A stretch of DNA of 64,000 bases from Candidatus Methylacidiphilales bacterium (GTDB taxonomy: Bacteria > Verrucomicrobiota > Verrucomicrobiia > Methylacidiphilales > JANWVL01), in the NCBI GenBank assembly GCA_025056655.1, contig JANWVL010000141.1, positions 1-64,000 on the forward strand, read 5' to 3'. The notes beneath the pieces are model-generated. The model made no database searches. It had not been told where the DNA came from and was given only the letters and a program-made list of their open reading frames with translations. The position numbers and the translations under genes were made by a program. Positions 54,079 through 62,940 of the stretch are shown in pieces; position 1 is the first letter of the stretch; each line of letters opens with the position of its first letter.

Positions 54079-55443
54079 ATGCTGCCGCACCTCGTCACTT
54101 CGATTCCTGGGCCGCGAAGCAAGGCTTTAGCAGAGACGTTGGCACGTTATGAATGCCGCAATATAACGTTTCTGAGCCCAGAATTTCCAATTTTTTGGGA
54201 ACGGGCGCGATGGGCCAATGTGTGGGACGTAGACGGCAACCGCTACTTGGATTTCACAAGCGCTTTCGGAGTCGCCGGTAACGGTTTTACTCCACAAGCG
54301 GTAGTGGAAGCTATACAGCATCAGGCATCGCTTTTAATCCACGGCATGGGTGATGTGCATCCTCACATGCCTAAGGTGGATTTGTGCCGCATCCTCTCAG
54401 CTTTGACGTATGAAAGCTGGGGGATAGGGGAAGGCAAAACCATTTTGACCAACTCCGGCTCGGAAGCCGTAGAAGCGGCCCTAGCGACAGCCTATCTCGC
54501 CACTGGCAAACCTGGTGTGATCGCCTTTGATGGCGGATATCACGGGTTAACATTAGCCGCTCGATCCGCCACTGGACTTCAGGAATTCCGTCTACCGTTT
54601 TCAAAACTAATTTTGCCAGAAATTTTTCATCTCCCTTACCCCACTTGTTATTCCTGCGGACAATCTCCATCAGTATGCCAAACAAGCTGCCGATCCGCAT
54701 GGGAAGCAGCCCTTGAAGACTTACTCAAAAAAAATCAGGATCGGATCGGCGCAGTGATTGTCGAGCCGATCCAAGGGCGAGGCGGATGCCGGATCCCGCC
54801 CGACTGGTTTCTGCCGCGGCTGCGAGAGCTTTGCGACGAAAAAGACTGGCTGTTGATAGCGGACGAAATTTTCACTGGCGGATGGCGAACGGGGCGCCGT
54901 TTCGGATGCGATTGGACAGCTACAGTGCCAGATCTGATCTGCCTCAGCAAAGCAATCACAGGAGGATTTCCGCTGGGCGCTTGTGTAGGTCCTGCTTCGT
55001 TGATGGATGCAGCTTGGCCGCCCTCACAAGGCGAAGCGCTCTTCACAAGCACACATTTAGGACACCCAATAGGCTGCCGTATGGCTATCGCTGCGATTTC
55101 CGGGCTTGAAGATGCCAATGTCCCTGTTCGCGTAACCCAAGCGGGTGATCGGTTATTGAAAATTTTAGAGGGGCTGGCGACCACTTATCCCAGCCTTTGT
55201 CGGAATGCGAGAGGAAAAGGATTGATGCTGGGGCTCGACTGCGCAGACATGACTGGGAAACCGTTACCCCAACTTTGTCAACGACTGATAAGTGAGAGTC
55301 TCAAGCTTGGCATGTTGATTTTAAGCGGAGGCGCAGAGCATCATACGCTGACGCTCACGCCGCCTTATTGCATAAATCATGAAGAACTAGACTATTTTGA
55401 AAGCCGTATGCAGATCATTCTTGCGAGTCTACAGACGCTTTAG
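54079..55443 (+). CDS. Class III (omega) aminotransferase, GABA/beta-alanine type
   Basis: 454 residues. SNSGSEAVEA-like LTNSGSEAVEAALATAYLAT, AFDGGYHGLTLAARSATG, IVEPIQGRGG, DEIFTGGWRTGRRFG and Schiff-base Lys291 in LSKAITGGFPLG. It has the Cys-rich insert found in many relatives, CYSCGQSPSVCQTSC (190-204), comparable to the cysteines that bind an Fe-S cluster in vertebrate GABA transaminase. The pyrimidine pathway in this window makes beta-alanine, so beta-alanine is an attractive substrate, but GABA, ornithine or others remain possible. Confidence 0.86.
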   Translation: MLPHLVTSIPGPRSKALAETLARYECRNITFLSPEFPIFWERARWANVWDVDGNRYLDFTSAFGVAGNGFTPQAVVEAIQHQASLLIHGMGDVHPHMPKVDLCRILSALTYESWGIGEGKTILTNSGSEAVEAALATAYLATGKPGVIAFDGGYHGLTLAARSATGLQEFRLPFSKLILPEIFHLPYPTCYSCGQSPSVCQTSCRSAWEAALEDLLKKNQDRIGAVIVEPIQGRGGCRIPPDWFLPRLRELCDEKDWLLIADEIFTGGWRTGRRFGCDWTATVPDLICLSKAITGGFPLGACVGPASLMDAAWPPSQGEALFTSTHLGHPIGCRMAIAAISGLEDANVPVRVTQAGDRLLKILEGLATTYPSLCRNARGKGLMLGLDCADMTGKPLPQLCQRLISESLKLGMLILSGGAEHHTLTLTPPYCINHEELDYFESRMQIILASLQTL

Positions 55444-55517
55444 CTCTCTTTTAGCTTGGAATTGCTGTAAGAGTTAAGGATTGTTAAAAGCAACATCAAA
55501 TCGTAAGGGTTAAAGCC

Positions 55518-56375
55518 ATGAAGCTCCTCAATGTAGGCCTACCTTATCGAATCGCGGCCGCGTTACTTATGACTGCGCTTGGATTTTCTGCACCCGCGAA
55601 ATCCGAGGCTGCTGCTCAAAAGCCTAAAAAAGCTGCTTCGCAAGTTTTAAAAAAATCTGGCAGCACAAAGAAAAAACTCGTGACTAAAAAGCCTTCTGAG
55701 AAAAGATCGCGGTATCAGGCGAAGAAAAGAACAGCAAAAAAAAGCTATCGGTTGACCTTCTCTGCCAGGACTCGGAGCAAAAACCAAGGATGGAGGCGAC
55801 CTTTGCTCGATCACCGAATGGTGGCCAATAAACGATTGGGAGTAGGCCAATTCAATCAAATTCTTGATCCAAGTCTTTGTCTAAAAAAAGCTATTACACA
55901 TTCATCATCCTCGCCGCGGTCGTTTCATTCAAGAACCAACAGTCGAATCAGCTCCAAAGGATCACGTCTGACGACAAATTCATCACTGGCAACGGGAAGC
56001 GGCCGCTTTCCAAAAAATAGTCACCTCGCTCGGATCACCGTTTATTGGGCAAAGGGAAGAGGGACTGACCATTACACTCGGCATCTCCAAAGTGCCACGG
56101 GAGTGCGACTCATGCGCGGCCATTGCGCCGTAGATCCACAGGTGATTCCATACGGCAGCGTCGTCCGAGTGCATGGAGTCGGGGACTTCTGGGCGGTGGA
56201 TACAGGAAGCGCCGTGCGAGCACGCCGTGCAGCACAGCGCTTAGGCCGAACAAAGGAAGAACGAGAGGCAATTGTGGTAGATCTATTTTTCCCGACACGC
56301 GCCGAGGCCCTTGCAATGTCGCGGCGAATCCCTCGTTTCACTATGGTGAGTTGGAAAGTGCTGCCTCGATTGTAA
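55518..56375 (+). CDS. Secreted 3D-domain protein with basic linker
   Basis: 285 residues. Signal peptide about 1-31 (IAAALLMTALGFSAPAKSEA). Then a very Lys/Arg-rich, Ala/Ser-containing stretch (about 33-90), resembling histone-H1-like tails. The 3D domain (about 170-285) has ITVYWAKGRGTDHYTRHLQS, the Asp-containing MRGHCAVDPQVIPYGSVVRV, DFWAVDTGSAVR and AIVVDLFFP; the three Asp motifs match the C-terminal catalytic part of MltA/YuiC-type proteins. It probably trims or binds peptidoglycan in the periplasm. No MltA N-terminal domain is present. Confidence 0.8.
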   Translation: MKLLNVGLPYRIAAALLMTALGFSAPAKSEAAAQKPKKAASQVLKKSGSTKKKLVTKKPSEKRSRYQAKKRTAKKSYRLTFSARTRSKNQGWRRPLLDHRMVANKRLGVGQFNQILDPSLCLKKAITHSSSSPRSFHSRTNSRISSKGSRLTTNSSLATGSGRFPKNSHLARITVYWAKGRGTDHYTRHLQSATGVRLMRGHCAVDPQVIPYGSVVRVHGVGDFWAVDTGSAVRARRAAQRLGRTKEEREAIVVDLFFPTRAEALAMSRRIPRFTMVSWKVLPRL

Positions 56376-56399
56376 TTTATCGGCTCAGCACTCTCACGG

Positions 56400-57581
56400 A
56401 TGAAAACAAAAAAAAACCTCGTCCCTTCACCCGCTCAGTCTTCTGCAATTCTTAATGAAAAACGTGCTGTCGAAGCCCCCTCCCTTATCGAAGACATCTT
56501 ATCAGCGTTAAGAAAAGGAGAGATGGTGATAGTGACGGATGACGTCGACCGCGAGAATGAAGGTGATCTCGTCATGGCAGCAAGCAAGGTCACTCCACAA
56601 GCGGTTAATTTTATGGCTCGGCACGGCCGTGGATTGATTTGCGTCCCGATGCGACGCGAGAGAGCTGAGAGCCTTAGATTACGGCCGATGGTTGAACAAA
56701 ACCGCGAAGGATTTCAAACCGACTTCACTGTCTCAGTCGATGCTGCAAAAGGTATCACCACAGGCATTAGTGCAGCAGATCGAGCCAAGACTATTCGCCT
56801 CCTAGCCAGTCCTGAAGCGCGCGCCGAAGATTTTGTGCAGCCAGGCCATGTCTTCCCCCTGCAAGCACGTCCCGGCGGCGTGCTTCAGCGTGCAGGACAT
56901 ACAGAGGCCGCCGTAGATCTTATGCTGCTTGCTGGGTTACCGCCCGTTGGTGTCATTTGTGAAATATTAAACGAAGATGGGACGATGGCTCGACAAGAGG
57001 ATCTAAAACGTTTCCAGAAACTCCACAGGCTGAAGATGTGCTCAATCGGGGACATTGTGCGCTATCGCCGACAGAAGGAGAGTCTGATTGAGTGCGTTCA
57101 TACCGATCAAATCACAACACGTTGGGGGACCTTTACGATGAAGGTTTACCGTTCAAAACTCGACGGTCAGGAGCATATCGCCATGATCAAAGGAAAGGTG
57201 GATCCTGAGCAACCTGTGCTGGTGCGTGTGCATAGTGAAGATTTGTTGAATGATTTATTCCTACAATCAGCAAGAGGCAAACCTACGACCACGCTCGAAA
57301 AGGCAATGAGCAAAATTGCTCGCGCTAGGAATGGGGTGTTGCTCTATCTGCGACGCGGCGGCTGCACGAGGGGCGAACTTTCGTCGATCTCACCATATCT
57401 TCGCAGGCCAGGCCACTCCCCTTCCTACGAGGAAAGCCGAAGCCTAAGAGATTATGGTCTAGGAGCCCAGATTTTATACGACCTCGGCGTGCGCGAGCTT
57501 GTCCTGCTCACCAACCACCCTAAGAAAGTGATCGCGCTAGAGGGTTATGGATTGAGGCTGATTAGTCAACGTCCTCTGTAA
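56400..57581 (+). CDS. ribB: RibB-type DHBP synthase with degenerate RibA domain (RibBX-like)
   Basis: 393 residues. The N-terminal 3,4-dihydroxy-2-butanone-4-phosphate synthase domain (about 28-228) is intact: metal-binding [18 protein letters not shown] (45-62) and [20 protein letters not shown] with its catalytic His. The C-terminal part aligns in position with GTP cyclohydrolase II but lacks its zinc cysteines: the expected SECLTGD...RCDC segment reads [17 protein letters not shown]. The signature therefore looks lost, and the domain probably has no cyclohydrolase activity, as in the RibBX family. A real RibA would then lie elsewhere. RibH and nusB follow. Confidence 0.88.
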   Translation: MKTKKNLVPSPAQSSAILNEKRAVEAPSLIEDILSALRKGEMVIVTDDVDRENEGDLVMAASKVTPQAVNFMARHGRGLICVPMRRERAESLRLRPMVEQNREGFQTDFTVSVDAAKGITTGISAADRAKTIRLLASPEARAEDFVQPGHVFPLQARPGGVLQRAGHTEAAVDLMLLAGLPPVGVICEILNEDGTMARQEDLKRFQKLHRLKMCSIGDIVRYRRQKESLIECVHTDQITTRWGTFTMKVYRSKLDGQEHIAMIKGKVDPEQPVLVRVHSEDLLNDLFLQSARGKPTTTLEKAMSKIARARNGVLLYLRRGGCTRGELSSISPYLRRPGHSPSYEESRSLRDYGLGAQILYDLGVRELVLLTNHPKKVIALEGYGLRLISQRPL

Positions 57582-57594
57582 TTTTTGATTTAAC

Positions 57595-58014
57595 ATGCCC
57601 ACAATTAAAAAGCCATCGGTTGCCATCGTGGTGAGTATCTACCATGCCGAATACACTCTACGACTGGTGAGGAGCGCAAGCGATCTCCTGAGCCAGAACG
57701 AAATCCCAGTGGATGTCTTTGAAGCACCGGGGTCGTTTGAAATTCCACTTTTAGTGCAGCGCGCAGCGCGCAGCCGAAAGTATAAAGCCATCATAGCATT
57801 TGGCTTGATATGGCAAGGGGAGACCCCTCATGCGATGGAAATACTGCGCGCCGTCACGGACCAGCTCATGGCAATAAGTTTGAAATTTGATCTTCCTGTT
57901 CTTCACGGCGTTTTATTCGTCAAAAGCCATCAAGAAGCTCGTGCCCGCTGCGGTGGCTCACTAGATCGCGGAAAGGAATGTGCAGAGGCGGTATTGAAGT
58001 TGCTGAAGGAATAA
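57595..58014 (+). CDS. ribH: RibH, 6,7-dimethyl-8-ribityllumazine synthase
   Basis: 139 residues, slightly short of the usual 150-160. EAPGSFEIPLLVQRAA is the ribityl-binding motif, His79 in GETPHAMEILRAVTDQL is the expected catalytic His, and SLDRGKECAEAVLKLL closes the domain. The usual FNxxI element reads SIYHAEY and the HF pair reads HA, so the sequence is somewhat diverged but plausible. It joins the butanone phosphate made by the upstream RibB to the pyrimidinedione. Spaced 13 bases from ribB and 39 from nusB. Confidence 0.88.
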   Translation: MPTIKKPSVAIVVSIYHAEYTLRLVRSASDLLSQNEIPVDVFEAPGSFEIPLLVQRAARSRKYKAIIAFGLIWQGETPHAMEILRAVTDQLMAISLKFDLPVLHGVLFVKSHQEARARCGGSLDRGKECAEAVLKLLKE

Positions 58015-58053
58015 AACATCGTTTTTTTTAACCGTTTCGTTATATAAGCCGCG

Positions 58054-58488
58054 ATGCCGAACGAGCGACGTCTAGGAAGAATCGCCGCTATGCAGTTTTT
58101 TTACCAATGGGAAGCCCAGCCAGACAGTCCCTTTGAAAGCCAACTGCAACGTTTCTGGGAGCTACACGAGCAAGCTGAAAAGGCTCGAGGATATGGTGAA
58201 GAACTCATCCGAGGGATGAAGGATCGCATCGCTGAGCTTGATGCAATCATCGCTCAATATGTGGATAATTGGGAACTGCCACGCATAGCCCAAGTAGATC
58301 GCAACATCCTGCGCGTCGCGGTATATGAAATGAAATACCGCATGGATGTGCCGCCTGTTGTCTCTATCGATGAGGCGATTGAAATTGCCAAACGTTTTAG
58401 CAGTGAACAGTCCAGCCGTTTCATCAACGGCGTCCTCGACCGTTACCGCAAAGAGCTTCCTCGTCCAGCTCGCCAGCCTACGAGTTAA
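58054..58488 (+). CDS. nusB: NusB, transcription antitermination factor
   Basis: 144 residues, all-helical. N-terminal ERRLGRIAAMQFFYQWEA is the NusB RNA-binding helix, and the C-terminal block LPRIAQVDRNILRVAVYEMK, SIDEAIEIAKRFSSEQSSRFINGVLD is canonical. It works with NusE on boxA to antiterminate rRNA operons. The ribB-ribH-nusB order is widespread in bacteria. ATG 58054 lacks a Shine-Dalgarno. Confidence 0.95.
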   Translation: MPNERRLGRIAAMQFFYQWEAQPDSPFESQLQRFWELHEQAEKARGYGEELIRGMKDRIAELDAIIAQYVDNWELPRIAQVDRNILRVAVYEMKYRMDVPPVVSIDEAIEIAKRFSSEQSSRFINGVLDRYRKELPRPARQPTS

Positions 58489-58505
58489 AGTCCCGAAATA
58501 ATTCT

Positions 58506-58571
58506 ATGAAAAAGTCTAAGCCATCATGCAAGAGACGTAAGAAAGATGGCAATTTTTTCAAAAAAATTTAA
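58506..58571 (+). CDS. Possible 21-residue basic peptide
   Basis: A short open frame in the nusB-amylase gap that encodes MKKSKPSCKRRKKDGNFFKK and one further Ile. Ten of 21 residues are Lys or Arg. It starts 17 bases after the nusB stop and ends 69 bases before the amylase gene. No family is recognised, no ribosome site is seen, and its last codons coincide with an AATTTTTT-C-AAAAAAATT repeat, so chance is a serious alternative. Confidence 0.2.
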   Translation: MKKSKPSCKRRKKDGNFFKKI

Positions 58572-58589
58572 CCATTCCACGTTTTCCCC

Positions 58590-58617
58590 TTGCTTATATC
58601 ACCCTGCATGCAATAGT
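58590..58617 (+). promoter_or_regulatory. Weak candidate promoter of the amylase gene
   Basis: TTGCTT (58590-58595) and AATAGT (58612-58617) with a 16-base spacer, upstream of the ATG at 58641. Only loose matches to consensus; listed because the amylase is not closely spaced to nusB and should have its own promoter. Confidence 0.25.
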
Positions 58618-58640
58618 AATAATTAAAATCCGATTCGCTT

Positions 58641-61600
58641 ATGCTAACTATCTTCCGCACATACTCATTCCTATTCACATTATTATTACTCACCTTGGCA
58701 TTTTTTTGGGTCTGCATGCCCAACTCCAGTGCTCAATCTGGAGCAATCTGGCACATTCCTGACAACACAACCGATTTATCTGGCACTCCGATGCGAGACC
58801 CCACAAATCCGACCCTTTCTAACACAAGCGTCATGATCTACCAAGGCCTTTGGAAACCTCCAGGAGGATGGAACCAAACCGGCGGCACCCTCTACTGGCG
58901 CAAGGTCGGCACCACCACTTGGAATGCTGTTCCCCTGACTTGGCACGCGAATATCAACCAAAACCAATATTGGAAAGCCTCGATACCGCTTTCCAGCATC
59001 GGGGCAGGCCAGGGCGTCCAATATTATATCCGCACAAATTTCGACAACACCACCTCACCACGCTTTCTCTATGGTTGGAATCAACAAACCACCAACGAAG
59101 CCACGGCTCAAGCTTCCCCCACAACCTTTTACTTGATACCTCATGTCACCGTTAACGGCGTCAACGCCGACTACACTACTACCAAATTCTTTGTGGACGA
59201 GTCCCTCAACGAATCTTTCCCCGTCACCGTCCAAGTCGCCATGGGCAACTCGCCCGTGCAGACTGTCGAAGTCTTTACCAATCTCAACAATCGCAATCGC
59301 GCAGCTCTCGATGCCAACAACGACGGGATTCACGACGGCATTTTCCCCCCAGATGGTAATCTGATTACGACTGCCCATACCAACACCTACTACCAAGCTT
59401 ACACAATGAATCCAGGCCCCGGCGGCAACTACTCTCTCACTCTGAATGCCTCCAAAGCAGGTGCCTATCGACTCACCGTTCGCTGGAAACTCACGGGAGA
59501 TACCAACTGGACTTGGTGGAGCAAACGCGATCACGCCATCGTCGTCTCCCCCAAACAAGCCCTAGACATTCGCATGTATGAACTCAACGTGCTCAACCAA
59601 GAAGCATCTGGCACGACTTACGCCACTCGAAGCACTTGGGAAGACCTCTGGGACGGCCCCGGCGCCATTCACACTAATCCCAATCGCACTAATCAATTTA
59701 ACCTCGATTACCTCATCAATCTTGGCGTAAACTGGATCTGGTTCCAACCCGTCCATCCTTACGGTGTAGACGGCCGTCACTTAAGCGCGCAGGATATCAT
59801 GAACCGTGACCCAGGGACGCAAGCAAGCACCTGGATATGGAATAACGGTTCCCCATTTGAAAACGTCCATTACCCCTACGCCCTAGGCTCTCCCTACGCC
59901 GTGAAGAATTTCTGGGAGATTGAGCCCCGCATGAGTGCTCAACACAATTCTACAGACAGCATCACAGTCCAGCGTCAAAAAGCGATGCAATCCTTCCTAG
60001 CCTTTGCTGCAGCCGCAAAACAAAAAGGGATCAAACTCATGCTCGATGCCGCATTCAATCACACCGCCCACGACGTCGAGCTCGGTGACCTCGGCGCTCA
60101 GCTCTTCGGCGGCACGCCCCTTCAAGAAATTCGCAATCAAGAAGTGCGGTTTTTCTCACGCACAGGAAACTATGGCCGCCAGGCAGGAATCGGGCCTGGA
60201 GAGGGACCAGCCCCGGCTCCTGATCGTGGTGACTTCGGAAAATGGCTCGACGTAAAAGACGTATTTTTTGGCGTTTACGCAGCCCTAGTCAGGGTTAATC
60301 CTGCCGAGAACGGAAATTATTTAAGTGCTGGCGATTGGTTCAACTACTCTGGCGACACAGGCAGCGACCCAGGGTATTTCAACAGTATCACACAAAAAGT
60401 ATGGCAATATTTTGGCGCCTACATGCCTTATTGGCTCAACAAAACCAACAACGGCATCGCCGGATTGCGCTGCGACTTCGGACAAGGTCTCCCTCCTCAA
60501 GCTTGGGAATATATCATCAATCGAGCTCGCTCCCACGATCCGACAGTCGTTTTTATGGCTGAGACTCTCGACGGCGGCACAGGCCAAGGAACTCCCGGAT
60601 ACCGCTCCAACCGACACTTTGACATCCTCAACGAAAATATTCTCTTTGCGCTCAAAAACACAAACTACAACAACCCCACACGGCCTGAACAATCCATCAG
60701 CACTACAGACGTTCGTAATATGATGGAGGAGCGACGCAATACATACGGTTATGGCTTAATCCTTCTCAACACCCAGTCACACGACGAAGATAGCTACAAC
60801 AGTCCATGGCATGCCCTTACAAACTATGCTGCCGCCGCAACTCACGAAGGCGCACCGATGATCTTCCCAGGCCAGGAGCTCGGCATCTCTAAATTCTACG
60901 GCTACGAGCTCATGGAGAAAAATTTTGGCAAATTCATCCCCCATTTCAAAACCTACAACTCTATGATGCCCTTGTGGAACGACATTGACTTCGGCAACGA
61001 TCAACTCTACCCCGTCTACGCTGCTATCAACCGTGCCCGCGCCATGAGCCCCGCCCTCCGCGCACACAACCGCTACTACATCAATCAAACCAACGGCAAC
61101 CCTCATCCGCAAATTTTCTCCGTTGCCAAATATGAAGTCCCCAATGGCAACCCGGCCATCTACGATGTCGTCTTCGCCTTCGTCAATCTTGGCGTCAATA
61201 ACAGTAACAACGTGAATAATAATTTCCCAAATGCCGGCACCTTTAACGTCAATGTCACCCAAAACGGAAGTAACCTCTTCGGAATTAACCCCACAGCCTC
61301 CTATAATGTCATCAACATCGCTGCCTACACCGGTCCCAACAACTCCAATCCACAGCGCGCATATACTTTCCTCTGGCCAAGCAACCGTTCAGGCAACAGC
61401 ATCCTCAACGATGGCATCTACGTAGCCCTAAACGCCGTCCCCACAACACCAGGAGGCTGGAGCACCGCTCCTTATGAGCCACAATACCTCAAACTAATGG
61501 ACATGAATGCTGATAACGACGGCGATGGCTTAACCAACGAACAGGAACGTCAGGCGGGCACCAATCCTCTCGATGCCAATTCTCTTCTGGCTATTGAGAG

Positions 61601-61811
61601 CATTGAGCCTCTCGCCAACAATCACTTCAAACTCACCTGGAAAAGCGTAGCTGGAAAAACTTATCAGGTGCAATTTACCGACAACCTCAGCACTCCAAAC
61701 TGGCAAAATCTCGGCTCGCCTATCACTGCAACAGGTTCCACCACCCAGTTCACTGACACCACAGTGCCTCCTACCGCCGTTCGGCGCTTCTATCGGGTGG
61801 TGTTAAACTAA
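58641..61811 (+). CDS. Large secreted GH13 alpha-amylase-family enzyme with TSP3 and C-terminal RRFYRV module
   Basis: 1056 residues. Signal peptide about 1-32. Residues about 33-310 are beta-rich and include GTLYWRKVGTTTWNAVPL and a calcium-type DANNDGIHDGIFPPDGN; they probably form carbohydrate-binding or Ig-like modules. The GH13 barrel has MLDAAFNHT (region I, 467-475), GLRCDFGQ (nucleophile Asp612), FMAETLD (acid/base Glu641) and NTQSHDED (His714, Asp715). After a beta-sandwich comes DMNADNDGDGLTNEQERQ, a thrombospondin-3-like calcium motif, and a last domain of about 70 residues ending RRFYRVVLN. It likely degrades alpha-glucans outside the cell. The RxD motif has Cys at the x position. 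Confidence 0.85.
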   Translation: MLTIFRTYSFLFTLLLLTLAFFWVCMPNSSAQSGAIWHIPDNTTDLSGTPMRDPTNPTLSNTSVMIYQGLWKPPGGWNQTGGTLYWRKVGTTTWNAVPLTWHANINQNQYWKASIPLSSIGAGQGVQYYIRTNFDNTTSPRFLYGWNQQTTNEATAQASPTTFYLIPHVTVNGVNADYTTTKFFVDESLNESFPVTVQVAMGNSPVQTVEVFTNLNNRNRAALDANNDGIHDGIFPPDGNLITTAHTNTYYQAYTMNPGPGGNYSLTLNASKAGAYRLTVRWKLTGDTNWTWWSKRDHAIVVSPKQALDIRMYELNVLNQEASGTTYATRSTWEDLWDGPGAIHTNPNRTNQFNLDYLINLGVNWIWFQPVHPYGVDGRHLSAQDIMNRDPGTQASTWIWNNGSPFENVHYPYALGSPYAVKNFWEIEPRMSAQHNSTDSITVQRQKAMQSFLAFAAAAKQKGIKLMLDAAFNHTAHDVELGDLGAQLFGGTPLQEIRNQEVRFFSRTGNYGRQAGIGPGEGPAPAPDRGDFGKWLDVKDVFFGVYAALVRVNPAENGNYLSAGDWFNYSGDTGSDPGYFNSITQKVWQYFGAYMPYWLNKTNNGIAGLRCDFGQGLPPQAWEYIINRARSHDPTVVFMAETLDGGTGQGTPGYRSNRHFDILNENILFALKNTNYNNPTRPEQSISTTDVRNMMEERRNTYGYGLILLNTQSHDEDSYNSPWHALTNYAAAATHEGAPMIFPGQELGISKFYGYELMEKNFGKFIPHFKTYNSMMPLWNDIDFGNDQLYPVYAAINRARAMSPALRAHNRYYINQTNGNPHPQIFSVAKYEVPNGNPAIYDVVFAFVNLGVNNSNNVNNNFPNAGTFNVNVTQNGSNLFGINPTASYNVINIAAYTGPNNSNPQRAYTFLWPSNRSGNSILNDGIYVALNAVPTTPGGWSTAPYEPQYLKLMDMNADNDGDGLTNEQERQAGTNPLDANSLLAIESIEPLANNHFKLTWKSVAGKTYQVQFTDNLSTPNWQNLGSPITATGSTTQFTDTTVPPTAVRRFYRVVLN

Positions 61812-61844
61812 GCTCCGCGGGTCGGGCCTGCCACGCAATAAAGT

Positions 61845-62861
61845 TTATCGCGCGTAACCATTCGGATGAGCTTGGTGCCATTTCCAAGCGCTTTCGATTA
61901 TCGGCTGTAATCTGGTGTAACGCGGCTTCCACCCTAATTCGGCAGCTATTTTGTGAGCACTCGCCACAAGCCGAGGTGGATCTCCAGGGCGTGGCGGGCA
62001 TATTTGCACGGGAATAGGATGCCCCGTGATCTTGCGTGCGACTTCGATGACTTGCCTGACGGAGTAGCCTTCGCCGGTGCCGACGTTGTATGCAGCGCTT
62101 TGCGTGCGGTTTAAGGCCAATATGTGCGCTTGGGCTAGGTCGATAATATGTATGAAATCTCGGATACACGTCCCATCAGGGGTTGCATAATTGTCGCCAT
62201 AAATTTCGACGTAATCTTTTTGTCCGAGTGCGACTTTAAGGACGTTGGGTATGAGATGCGTCTCGATTCGATGGTCTTCTCCATAGCGTTCTGATGCTCC
62301 GGCAGCGTTGAAATAGCGAAGGGATATATGGATGATGCCGTGGATTTGCTCATACCATTTAAGGATTTGCTCGAACATGAGTTTGGAATGCCCGTAGGGA
62401 TTGATCGGCTTTTGAGGGGTACGCTCGTCTATCGGGATTTTTTCGGGGATGCCGTAAGTTGCGCAGGTGGAAGAGAAAATGATTTTCTTAACGTTGGCCT
62501 GCACCATGGCATCGAGAAGGTTAATTCCGTTGGCTACATTGTTGCGGAAATATTTGGACGGATTTCGCATGGATTCCGAGACGAGGGCACTGGCTGCAAA
62601 GTGCATTACGGCATCGGGCCGATGTTTTTCCAGCATGGATTGGATGGTGTAGGGATTGGCTAGATCACCTTCGATGAAGATTGCTCGTGGATCAACCGCG
62701 TCTCGATGGCCTTCGGTCAGGTTATCAAAGACGATGACTTTATGGCCAGCATTCAGCAATTCTTCTGTGCAGATGCTCCCGATGTAGCCGGCGCCTCCCG
62801 TTACGAAAATTTTTAGAGGCGTGGATGTTGATGTTGAGGTGGAGGGCGAGGTCGAGGACAT
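61845..62861 (-). CDS. galE: GalE, UDP-glucose 4-epimerase
   Basis: 338 residues. NAD-binding TGGAGYIGS, VMHFAASALVSESM, the catalytic Ser in SSTCATYG, Tyr-x-x-x-Lys in NPYGHSKLMFEQIL, and RYFNAAGA are all canonical; the C-terminus has the GDPPRLVASAHKIA block. It interconverts UDP-glucose and UDP-galactose for surface polysaccharides. The first 15 residues form an odd Ser/Thr repeat (SSTSPSTSTSTSTP) ahead of the fold, probably a tail created by a repetitive GTTGAT/GTGGAT-like stretch; a later start is possible but no in-frame ATG follows closely. Convergent with the amylase gene. Confidence 0.93.
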   Translation of the reverse strand: MSSTSPSTSTSTSTPLKIFVTGGAGYIGSICTEELLNAGHKVIVFDNLTEGHRDAVDPRAIFIEGDLANPYTIQSMLEKHRPDAVMHFAASALVSESMRNPSKYFRNNVANGINLLDAMVQANVKKIIFSSTCATYGIPEKIPIDERTPQKPINPYGHSKLMFEQILKWYEQIHGIIHISLRYFNAAGASERYGEDHRIETHLIPNVLKVALGQKDYVEIYGDNYATPDGTCIRDFIHIIDLAQAHILALNRTQSAAYNVGTGEGYSVRQVIEVARKITGHPIPVQICPPRPGDPPRLVASAHKIAAELGWKPRYTRLQPIIESAWKWHQAHPNGYAR

Positions 62862-62940
62862 GCGATGTAGGATGATTATAATGTGGGAGTGTGATTAGCT
62901 GAATCTACGCGCTGTGCAACGCTATCTTGATTCGGCTTTA

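Noticed and set aside
56376-56399. Possible FMN riboswitch ahead of ribB-ribH
   Set aside because: The gap from the preceding gene is 24 bases, far too short for an RFN element, and no RFN consensus is seen.
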